A stretch of DNA of 38,253 nt. It comes from JBDIBA01 sp039812705. Lineage in GTDB: Bacteria > Actinomycetota > Acidimicrobiia > Acidimicrobiales > JBBSGY01. Position 1 is the stretch's first letter. Every line of letters starts with the position of its first letter. This document shows, piece after piece, positions 32,061-38,253 of the stretch. Under the pieces are notes generated by a model, which saw only the letters and a list, made by a program, of their open reading frames with translations, ran no database searches and was not told the DNA's origin. A program made the translations under genes and the position numbers. Location: the NCBI GenBank assembly GCA_039812705.1, contig JBDIBA010000015.1, forward strand, positions 1-38,253. Reading direction: 5' to 3'.

Positions 32061-32677
32061 TGTTCTGCCTCCAATTTTGCACCAACGCGATCTAATTCAG
32101 TTGCACCTTGTGCATCGTGTTTGCGGCCTTTCGTCAAGGCCTCATCTGCAAGGTGTTTGTAACCAAGAACCGAATAACAACTGGCAATCAGTCCAAGAAT
32201 GCCAAAGCAGTACGCAAGCACTCGAGCGATATCGGCCCAACCAATGTCGGCAATCGAAATCAAGAACAGCGGCATCGAAATCATTAAGAACATGGCACCG
32301 GCCTTGCCGATGAACTGCACGTCGATGCGTGCAGCGCCTCGCATGTACACAATCGCGCCCGCGATGATCACAACCAATTCACGACCGAGTGCAATCAATC
32401 CAAACCACAGCGGCAGCGCGCCGACAACGATCAACGTCACAGCAGCAGTTGCAAGCATCAGTCGATCCACAGTCGGGTCAAACACCTTGCCGACGGTCGA
32501 AACCTGATTGAAGTGGCGGGCAATGTAGCCATCAACCCAATCGGTCGCACCAAGAACGGCGAGCAGGTAAGCCGCAGACTCGTACGACTCTCGGCCAAAG
32601 ACCAACCACAAGAAAACCGGAATGCAGACAAAGCGAACGAGCGTTATCGCATTTGGAATGGTCAGCACCTGGCCCAT
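32057..32677 (-). CDS. pgsA: CDP-alcohol phosphatidyltransferase (PgsA type)
   Basis: This 206-residue integral membrane enzyme transfers a phosphatidyl group from CDP-diacylglycerol to an alcohol. The family motif is complete: D46, D49-G50, A53-R54, G63, D67 and D71 in a DWVDGYIAR / GKVFDPTVD arrangement. About five or six membrane helices follow. It begins MGQVLTIPNAITLVRF, the usual N-terminus of PgsA-like proteins. Its position at the head of the DUF881-gcvH block corresponds to mycobacterial pgsA2 (Rv1822). Phosphatidylglycerophosphate synthase is likely; another CDP-alcohol acceptor is possible. TAGGGT lies 6 nt before the ATG. Confidence 0.9.
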   Translation of the reverse strand: MGQVLTIPNAITLVRFVCIPVFLWLVFGRESYESAAYLLAVLGATDWVDGYIARHFNQVSTVGKVFDPTVDRLMLATAAVTLIVVGALPLWFGLIALGRELVVIIAGAIVYMRGAARIDVQFIGKAGAMFLMISMPLFLISIADIGWADIARVLAYCFGILGLIASCYSVLGYKHLADEALTKGRKHDAQGATELDRVGAKLEAEQ

Positions 32678-32683
32678 TTCCTA

Positions 32684-32693
32684 ACCCTAGAGT
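32684..32693. promoter_or_regulatory. Overlapping divergent leaderless promoters of pgsA and the debranching enzyme
   Basis: On the minus strand TAGGGT (32684-32689) is 6 nt before the pgsA ATG. On the plus strand TAGAGT (32688-32693) is 6 nt before the GTG at 32700. The two -10 boxes share bases 32688-32689, and only 22 bp separate the start codons, so both genes cannot be initiated at once. Confidence 0.55.
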
Positions 32694-32699
32694 GCCTGC

Positions 32700-34847
32700 G
32701 TGGCCGATCCATGGGGATTTTCAACCGAAGTGGCATCGCTGGGTCTTCCAGGTGGTGTCATCACACTTGTCGAGGGGTCCAGCTTCTGCATTTCCGGGCG
32801 GTCGGGTGACGTCCGGGCCGATTCTCCGCAGGGCTTCTTTTTCCACGACACCCGCCTTCTTTCCGAAAGTGAACTGTGCCTGGACGGCAAGCCTCTAGAA
32901 CCACTCTCCGTCACTGTTGACGACCCGAACATGGCGACTTTCGTCACTCGCAGCCGCCCAGAGCCGGGTGAAGCGGACTCCAACACCGTTGTCTTTCGCA
33001 ATCGCTACCTGGGCGAAGGCCTTCGCGAAGACATAACGATTCTCAACTTCTCCCAGCACGAGCGCACCTACAAGCTCGACCTTCTACTAAAGGCCGACTT
33101 CGCCGACGTGTTCGAAGTCAAGGAAGGTCGCGTGGCTCGCCACGCCATCCCGGACATATCGGTCACCGACGAATGCATCGTCGTACACAACCCCGACGAT
33201 CTCGAGGGCGCATCGGTTCGCTTGCGTTTCGACCGGGAAGTGCAAATCACCTCCGACAACCACTACTCATTCGAGGCCACCATCGCGCCGGGCAAGAAGT
33301 GGCGCCTTGCTGTCGAACTGACACCGCAAATTGGCGGCGTCGTAATCGGCCCGCGTTACGCACTCGACACCGATGTCGAAACGGCTTTGCCCACCGCGCG
33401 CATGCACCAGTGGCGACGCGCCGTTCCAGCCATTCGCTGCAATTACGAACCGCTGCAAGCCGCATTGCATCGCGGCCTCGAAGACCTTGGCGCATTGCGC
33501 ATCTTTGATGAAAGTTCTCAGTCACGGCCCGTTGTTGCTGCCGGCGCGCCGTGGTTCATGGGCCTCTTCGGGCGCGACTCTTTGATTGCCTCATGGTCGG
33601 CCTTGATGGTCGACCCAGACCTTGCACTTGGCGTGCTCGAAACACTCGCGCGCTATCAGGGAACAAAGATCGTCGAAGAAACCGAGGAGCAACCCGGACG
33701 CATCCTTCATGAAATGCGTTTTGGTTCCGCGCGCCTGATGCTGGGCGGACACAACGTCTATTACGGAAGCATTGACTCGACTCCCCTGTTCGTGATGTTG
33801 CTTGGTGAGTTGCGCAGATGGGGCCTGGCTCCCGGCTTTGTGAACAGCCTGCTGCCCCATGCAGACCGCGCGTTGGAATGGATTGAAACCTACGGCGACC
33901 GCGACGGCGACGGCTTTATCGAGTACGAAAAACTCGCAAGCCACGGGCTCAACAATCAGGGATGGAAAGACTCCAACGATGGCATTCGTTTTGCCGACGG
34001 AAGAATCGCAAAGGCGCCAATCGCGTTGTGCGAGGTCCAGGCATACGTCTACGGCGCCTATCAAGCACGCATTCACTTTGCGGTCGAAGACGGCGACACC
34101 GAAACCGCCGACAAGTACCGACAAAAAGCAGCTGCGCTGAAAGAGGCATTCAATCGCGACTTTTGGATTGCCGACGGTGAATATTTCGCAATGGGCCTCG
34201 ATGGCGACAAGAAACCAATCGATGCCGTTGCGTCCAACATGGGCCACGCTTTGTGGACTGGAATCATTGATGAGAAATACGCGCCAGCCGTTGCGCGCCA
34301 CCTCACAAGCAGCCAAATGTTTTCCGGTTGGGGCATCCGCACGCTGTCATCCGAAATGGTTGGCTTCAACCCGCTCAACTACCACTGTGGTTCTGTTTGG
34401 CCTCACGACTCCGCAATCAGCGCGGCTGGATTGATGCGCTACGGCTTTGTCGAAGGCGCGCAGAAGATTGCAAGCGGACTCCTCGAGGCGTCAGTTTCCG
34501 ATGGTGGCCGCTTGCCCGAAGTCTTCAGCGGACTAAAGCGCAAAGAACTGTCGCAGCCCATTCCGTTCCCAACATCGTGTTCACCTCAAGCCTGGGCCGC
34601 CGCTAGTCCTGCGTTGTTGTTGCGCACGCTGCTGCGCTTCGAGCCGCAAGTTCCCGAGAACAAGATTCACTTGTCGCCGCAGTTCTTTGACGAATTGCGC
34701 TACCTACGCATCGAGCGCGTGCCGCTTGGCGGCTCGCGCATTGCGATTACCTTCAAAGACGGAGAGGTCGACGTTGAAGGTCTGCCAAGTCACATCAAAA
34801 TCGAAAGTGAACCAAGGGCACCCGTAAGCGCAGCGCCCGAAGGCTGA
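32700..34847 (+). CDS. Glycogen debranching enzyme-like amylo-alpha-1,6-glucosidase
   Basis: The 715-residue protein has an N-terminal beta-rich domain of the GDE_N_bis type (about 10-215, with GVITLVEGSSFCISGRSGDV and FFHDTRLLSE) and a C-terminal alpha/alpha toroid catalytic domain. Catalytic-domain landmarks are APWFMGLFGRDSLIASW near 280-296, GLNNQGWKDSNDG near 415-427 with the likely general acid, and YHCGSVWPHDSAI near 560-572. It probably cleaves alpha-1,6 branches or trims stored alpha-glucan in the cytoplasm; no signal peptide is present. GTG 32700 is the leaderless start 6 nt after TAGAGT. It converges with a glycosyltransferase gene, so the two may act on the same polysaccharide. 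Confidence 0.86.
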   Translation: MADPWGFSTEVASLGLPGGVITLVEGSSFCISGRSGDVRADSPQGFFFHDTRLLSESELCLDGKPLEPLSVTVDDPNMATFVTRSRPEPGEADSNTVVFRNRYLGEGLREDITILNFSQHERTYKLDLLLKADFADVFEVKEGRVARHAIPDISVTDECIVVHNPDDLEGASVRLRFDREVQITSDNHYSFEATIAPGKKWRLAVELTPQIGGVVIGPRYALDTDVETALPTARMHQWRRAVPAIRCNYEPLQAALHRGLEDLGALRIFDESSQSRPVVAAGAPWFMGLFGRDSLIASWSALMVDPDLALGVLETLARYQGTKIVEETEEQPGRILHEMRFGSARLMLGGHNVYYGSIDSTPLFVMLLGELRRWGLAPGFVNSLLPHADRALEWIETYGDRDGDGFIEYEKLASHGLNNQGWKDSNDGIRFADGRIAKAPIALCEVQAYVYGAYQARIHFAVEDGDTETADKYRQKAAALKEAFNRDFWIADGEYFAMGLDGDKKPIDAVASNMGHALWTGIIDEKYAPAVARHLTSSQMFSGWGIRTLSSEMVGFNPLNYHCGSVWPHDSAISAAGLMRYGFVEGAQKIASGLLEASVSDGGRLPEVFSGLKRKELSQPIPFPTSCSPQAWAAASPALLLRTLLRFEPQVPENKIHLSPQFFDELRYLRIERVPLGGSRIAITFKDGEVDVEGLPSHIKIESEPRAPVSAAPEG

Positions 34848-34903
34848 TTCGGGTTCTAGCCCGCAGGCCCGCTTCGGCCCGCCCAGCAGTAGCTAAAGAA
34901 TTG

Positions 34904-36001
34904 CTAGAGGTTGCCGGTTTCGCGCTGCACCGCGCTCATGGTTTCACGCACTACAGAATCGCGTGGTGAACGCGGCGGGACGTCGCGGCTAACCAACTCC
35001 TCGAAATACTCCAGGTAGTCATTAACCATGCGCTTTGCGCTGAAGTGCGTTTCCATGTGTTCGCGGCAATCTGCGCGAGAAATCTTGTCGACTTCTCTTA
35101 CGCGCTGGATCATGTCGTCTTCGTCGCGACAGATCCAACCCGAAATACCATCGGCGACAATCTCTGGAGCGGCACCTTCTGCAAACGACAACACAGGCGT
35201 ACCGCTTGCCATTGCTTCGATCATCACGAGACCAAAGGGCTCGGGCCAACGAATGGGGTTGAGCAGTGCGCGTGCGTTGCTCAACAGGTCTGTCTTTTCC
35301 TGGCCCGCAACTTCACCGACATATTCAATGTCGTCGGTCAGGTATGGCAGAACCTGCTCTTGGAAATATTCGCGTTCGCCTTCGGTGTCACTCATGCGCG
35401 CGGCGATCTTGAGCTTCACGCCTGCTTCACGTGCAACTTGCACGGCGCGGTGAACACCCTTGTTTGGCGACATGCGACCGAGGAACAAGAAGTAATCACT
35501 GGATTTCGGCTGAAATACAAAACGCTCGGGATCAAGGCCGTGGTGAATGACCTTCTCAATCGCAAGGCCCGGCGCGCGAGCGGCCTGGGACTTTGAGATT
35601 GCAACAATCGGCACGCGCGCGGAACTGGAACGGAAAATGTCGCGGAACCGTGTGTCATATGGGTGGTGCTGGGTTGTCACAACGCGCAGGTTTGGAAAGC
35701 GCTCGCTGTAGATCGGCCCAAGCAGCGTGTGGTCATGAACAATGTCAAAGCCTTGCACGGCCTCGTAGGCGTGAATCAGGTGGTTGAGTTCGACCTCTGT
35801 CCAATTAAGACGCGTGCGGTCCGCGAACGGGAGCACCGCCTTTCTTGGAACCGGGCACGTCGATTCAGGCACTGTGTAAAGGAGTGTCTCGTGACCGGCT
35901 TCGAGAAATCCCCGCGCCAAACAGTCAACGATCAGTTCGGTTCCGCCATAGCCGACCGGAGGAACTGGGACCCACGGCGGAGCAACGATCGCGATTCGCA
36001 T
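34904..36001 (-). CDS. GT4-family glycosyltransferase
   Basis: This 365-residue enzyme has the GT-B fold. The N-terminal domain begins MRIAIVAPPWVPVPPVGYGGTE, with the glycine-rich acceptor loop. The C-terminal domain starts at about 168 (DYFLFLGRMSPNKGVHRAV) and contains the E254-E262 EX7E pair in EPFGLVMIEAM. The frame opens at 36031, but MFGSADYSTC is atypical; ATG 36001 follows TACAGT by 6 nt and gives the family N-terminus, so I chose it. The donor is a nucleotide sugar, possibly ADP-, UDP- or GDP-linked, and the sequence does not tell which. It lies convergent to the debranching enzyme. Confidence 0.87.
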   Translation of the reverse strand: MRIAIVAPPWVPVPPVGYGGTELIVDCLARGFLEAGHETLLYTVPESTCPVPRKAVLPFADRTRLNWTEVELNHLIHAYEAVQGFDIVHDHTLLGPIYSERFPNLRVVTTQHHPYDTRFRDIFRSSSARVPIVAISKSQAARAPGLAIEKVIHHGLDPERFVFQPKSSDYFLFLGRMSPNKGVHRAVQVAREAGVKLKIAARMSDTEGEREYFQEQVLPYLTDDIEYVGEVAGQEKTDLLSNARALLNPIRWPEPFGLVMIEAMASGTPVLSFAEGAAPEIVADGISGWICRDEDDMIQRVREVDKISRADCREHMETHFSAKRMVNDYLEYFEELVSRDVPPRSPRDSVVRETMSAVQRETGNL

Positions 36002-36007
36002 GCACGT

Positions 36008-36013
36008 ACTGTA
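36008..36013 (-). promoter_or_regulatory. -10 box of a leaderless glycosyltransferase promoter
   Basis: On the minus strand TACAGT is followed by 6 nt and the ATG at 36001. It supports the shorter start of this gene. Confidence 0.55.
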
Positions 36014-36143
36014 GTCGGCGCTTCCAAACATTCGCCGCTCAGTGTGTTACGAAATGGTCACCATTGATATTAATTGCATTGAAATGTCGCGTTGCGGAGG
36101 CGCAATCGAGGCATTTTGACGCGGAGTGTGCTCAGATGTCGCA

Positions 36144-36782
36144 GTGAACACTTTTCTCATTGCGTCGACATATGGCAGCGTCGCGAACGATGTCGTGGTG
36201 GCACTTGCATCCATTCTTGCCTTGCTAACTCACATCGGAATCGTTGCAGTAATCGCCCTGCGCCTCGCTGCATTTGTCAGCCCGGCTGCGTCCCGTGTGT
36301 ACAACAACTTGTCCGATCGCGTCGCGCACATGGCAATTCCACTTGCCTTCATCGTTGCCGGGTACTCGATGGCCAACAGCTTGTACTTCAGCCTGCACAT
36401 TGGATGGCAACCCTGCGTGTTGTGTTGGTATCAACGCTGCGCAATCTTCCCCTTGGCTGTCATCTTGGGTGTAGCAACCTTCTTGCGACGCTCGACAGTT
36501 GCGCCATATGCAGCTGCCTTGGCAGCCGTTGGCGCTGCGATCTCGGCGTATCACTACTTGATTGAGTGGTTCCCGACACTGGAAGCATCTGCATGTCAGC
36601 CAACCATCCCTTGCACCGAGGTCTACTTCCGCAGCTTTGGATACATCTCAATCTCTCTGATGGCACTAACTTGCCAGATTGCAGTCCTCGTTCTCCTCAT
36701 GTTGTGGCGCAGCGGCCGTCGCAATCGAGGCACATCAGTCGATTCGAGTGAAGCCCACTCACCAACAGGAGCAGCCGAATAG
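36144..36782 (+). CDS. DsbB-like disulfide bond formation membrane protein
   Basis: This protein of about 212 residues reoxidises a periplasmic thiol oxidase using quinone. It has an extra N-terminal helix, then helices typical of DsbB/BdbC. The first redox pair is CVLC (C91 and C94) in GWQPCVLCWYQRC. The second outer pair is C151 and C157 in SACQPTIPCTEVYF. TWIN pairs in outer loops are the hallmark of the family. The frame opens with GTG at 36126; I prefer GTG 36144, which gives MNTFLIASTYG and has TCAGAT 6 nt upstream, but this is uncertain. The stop TAG shares a base with the GTG of the next gene. Confidence 0.85.
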   Translation: MNTFLIASTYGSVANDVVVALASILALLTHIGIVAVIALRLAAFVSPAASRVYNNLSDRVAHMAIPLAFIVAGYSMANSLYFSLHIGWQPCVLCWYQRCAIFPLAVILGVATFLRRSTVAPYAAALAAVGAAISAYHYLIEWFPTLEASACQPTIPCTEVYFRSFGYISISLMALTCQIAVLVLLMLWRSGRRNRGTSVDSSEAHSPTGAAE

Positions 36783-37519
36783 TGAGCCAGCAATTCAACA
36801 AGAAGTCCGGCACAAACAAGCAGCGACGCGTTGGCGTCGATTCCGTGCAGCGATCCAACACGCCGTTCTACATAATCGGCGGTTTGCTGATTGCTGCGGC
36901 GATTATTGGTGCCGTTGTTTGGGCGGTTTCGCGTGACAACCAAACCGACACGGCCAGCACCGACATTCTTGAGTTTCAACCGGTCACCGTTACCGGTAAT
37001 GCGCTTCCTGCGATTCCCGAAACCGGCGCCGACCCAGCCATTGGTCAGCCAGCGCCAGAGTTGAAGGGCGCAACTTTTGATGGCACGCCGGTCAACATTG
37101 CAAAGGACGGCCGCGCCAAGGCAATTTCGTTCGTTGCGCACTGGTGTCCCCACTGCCGCACCGAGCTGCCAAAGGTTTCGTCTTACATCAAGGATAACAA
37201 GGACAAGTTCCCGATCGAGTACTTCGCCGTCGCTACCGGTACTTCACCAACGCGCGCCAACTACCCGCCATCGGCTTGGTTCAGCTCGGTCGGTTTCCCT
37301 AGCCCCGTTTTGGCCGACGACCGCACATTTCCTGCGGGTAAAGCGTTCGGATTGTCCAGCTATCCGTACTTTGTTTTCCTCGACGCCAACAACAACGTCG
37401 TCGCTCGGACCAGCGGTGAGATTGAACCATCAGAGCTTGAGAACTACGTGAAGGCTGCGACAGGTCAAGGTCCCGTACCGAGCACAACCGCTCCGCCCGC
37501 CACCACTCCAGCCGGATAA
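36782..37519 (+). CDS. Membrane-anchored thioredoxin-fold (DsbA/TlpA-like) protein
   Basis: The 245-residue protein has a cytoplasmic head, a membrane anchor at about 29-49 (FYIIGGLLIAAAIIGAVVWAV) and an external thioredoxin domain from about 85. The active site is C122-P-H-C125 in AHWCPHCRTELP, and SSYPYFVFLD gives the cis-Pro. CPHC is the DsbA-type dipeptide and favours oxidation rather than reduction. The C-terminus is a short Pro/Thr tail. It is coupled to the DsbB-like gene by a one-base overlap, so the pair is a likely oxidant and its recharger outside the membrane. Confidence 0.88.
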   Translation: MSQQFNKKSGTNKQRRVGVDSVQRSNTPFYIIGGLLIAAAIIGAVVWAVSRDNQTDTASTDILEFQPVTVTGNALPAIPETGADPAIGQPAPELKGATFDGTPVNIAKDGRAKAISFVAHWCPHCRTELPKVSSYIKDNKDKFPIEYFAVATGTSPTRANYPPSAWFSSVGFPSPVLADDRTFPAGKAFGLSSYPYFVFLDANNNVVARTSGEIEPSELENYVKAATGQGPVPSTTAPPATTPAG

Positions 37520-37541
37520 CCGGACTGCTTGCGCTGCGGCC

Positions 37542-38207
37542 TCAGGCGGCTGCAGGGCTTGGGCTTGGGTCTGATCTCAGTTCGCTTTGGACTGCTGGTG
37601 TAGATGTTGTCTGTTTGCGATGGGCGTTTTGCCAGACGCGCCATGCGATCACGCCCCAGGTAAGCGTTCCCCACAGCGAACAGACGACCACTGTCATTTG
37701 TTCTTCGGTCATTCCATAGGTCGACCAGCCAGCTGCGCTGAGCGCCGCGATGGCCGAGCTGCTTAGGCTCAGACCGTCGAAGCTGATTCCGCGTATTACT
37801 GAGATCAGTTGTGGGATTCGGACAACGGCCGTCACGAATCCGAGCAACACCGAGATGACCGCGTGATCGAAGATTTGTGATGCCAGTGTTGCACCGAACA
37901 CCAGCATCATTGGCAGCAGCGCCAGCACGAGTGCACGTCGCGCGTTTGCCGTGCGAACGAGGTAAAGGATCATCGCGGTCGTCACAAACACCGGCGTGTT
38001 GGCGACAACTTGAGCCATCGAATGTTCGACCAGCCCGTAGGCAACCCACAGGCCCGACAGGCAAAGCGTGAGTGAGGTGCTGGCAAGCGAGACGCCCGCG
38101 AAACTCTTCGAGGTCCACACGCCGTAGAGCGCAAGCAAGGCGGAAATCCAACCTGTGGCGACCAAAAAGGCAATCGCTACAAATTCAAGGCTGAATACCG
38201 TCTCCAT
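37542..38207 (-). CDS. SWEET/PQ-loop-like membrane transporter
   Basis: This protein of 221 residues has about seven membrane helices in two related repeats. Repeat 1 carries GVWTSKSFAGVSLASTSLTLCLSGLWVAYGL and repeat 2 carries RIPQLISVIRGISFDGLSLSSSAIAALSAAGWSTYGM, with the PQ motif. This is the two-repeat layout of SWEET-type sugar carriers, whereas most bacterial relatives are single-repeat SemiSWEETs. The frame opens with TTG at 38228, but ATG 38207 has AGGAG about 9 nt upstream and is chosen. It converges on the thioredoxin-like gene with a gap of 22 bp. The substrate is unknown. Confidence 0.8.
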   Translation of the reverse strand: METVFSLEFVAIAFLVATGWISALLALYGVWTSKSFAGVSLASTSLTLCLSGLWVAYGLVEHSMAQVVANTPVFVTTAMILYLVRTANARRALVLALLPMMLVFGATLASQIFDHAVISVLLGFVTAVVRIPQLISVIRGISFDGLSLSSSAIAALSAAGWSTYGMTEEQMTVVVCSLWGTLTWGVIAWRVWQNAHRKQTTSTPAVQSELRSDPSPSPAAA

Positions 38208-38253
38208 CTTGATGTCGCTCCTTGACAATGAGAAGCGCTCATCCGTGGGCGCC

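Noticed and set aside
31500..32162. 220-codon plus-strand frame
   Set aside because: Antisense to the nucleotidyltransferase domain; composition typical of a shadow frame.
33591..34316. 241-codon minus-strand frame
   Set aside because: Antisense to the catalytic domain of the debranching enzyme; no motif.
37465..38151. 228-codon minus-strand frame overlapping the SWEET-like gene
   Set aside because: Same strand but a different frame; Arg/Cys-rich without helices, whereas the other frame gives seven clean helices and a PQ motif.
1..38253. CRISPR arrays, insertion sequences, long tandem repeats
   Set aside because: No regularly spaced repeats, transposase frames or terminal inverted repeats were seen.

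Overview
This window looks like a chromosomal segment of an Actinomycetota species, probably Acidimicrobiia. The evidence is a complete Pup-proteasome block (Dop, Pup ending in GGQ, PrcB, PrcA, PafA, PafB, PafC), a tatB-tatC-helY block like the one downstream of pafBC in mycobacteria, and a second block (pgsA, DUF881, Sbp, DUF881, gcvH, garA, ftsR, DUF151, resR) that follows the Mycobacterium tuberculosis Rv1822-Rv1830 order with a sugar nucleotidyltransferase inserted. Class-level placement is inference; no rRNA is present. I see no tRNA, rRNA, CRISPR array or insertion sequence, and no gene-free stretch longer than about 200 bp.

Layout. 1-347: edge of an unrecognised minus-strand gene, divergent from dop. 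384-9925: protein pupylation and degradation (Dop deamidates Pup, PafA ligates it, PrcBA degrades targets, PafBC is a WYL activator of DNA-damage genes), interrupted by an ABC-F ATPase gene between prcA and pafA; the unloading ATPase gene (mpa/arc) is not in the window. 9946-16410: two signal peptidases in tandem, a small zinc-ribbon gene with an untracked 37-codon companion, TatB, TatC and the Ski2-like helicase HelY. 16470-21304: an internally duplicated ThyX-like protein, a secreted LysM/lytic transglycosylase, an acidic DUF4193 protein, and an unknown basic-linker protein read convergently. 21365-24563: HAD phosphatase, small unknown protein, a Xer-type tyrosine recombinase, a perfect dif-like palindrome beside it, and a membrane protein. 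24632-32677: a long minus-strand regulatory, envelope and sugar-nucleotide operon. 32700-38207: glycogen debranching enzyme, GT4 glycosyltransferase, DsbB-like/thioredoxin-like pair and a SWEET-like transporter.

Two signals stand out. First, a perfect inverted repeat (13-bp arms, 6-bp spacer) at 23651-23682 resembles a bacterial dif site and sits directly upstream of a long (361 aa) Xer recombinase; most genes left of it are on plus and most immediately right of it on minus, as expected near a replication terminus. It may be a one-recombinase Xer/dif module in an actinobacterium. Second, many transcription units begin with a TANNNT hexamer (mostly TAGNNT) exactly 6 nt, or 7-8 nt, before the start codon with no Shine-Dalgarno sequence, so leaderless transcription appears common; this also fixed several starts. 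At 32678-32699 two such promoters face each other and overlap.

Genes within operons are tightly coupled by ATGA, GTGA, TTGA or TGATG overlaps, whereas internal genes with real gaps (pup, garA, gcvH, resR) carry visible ribosome-binding sites.
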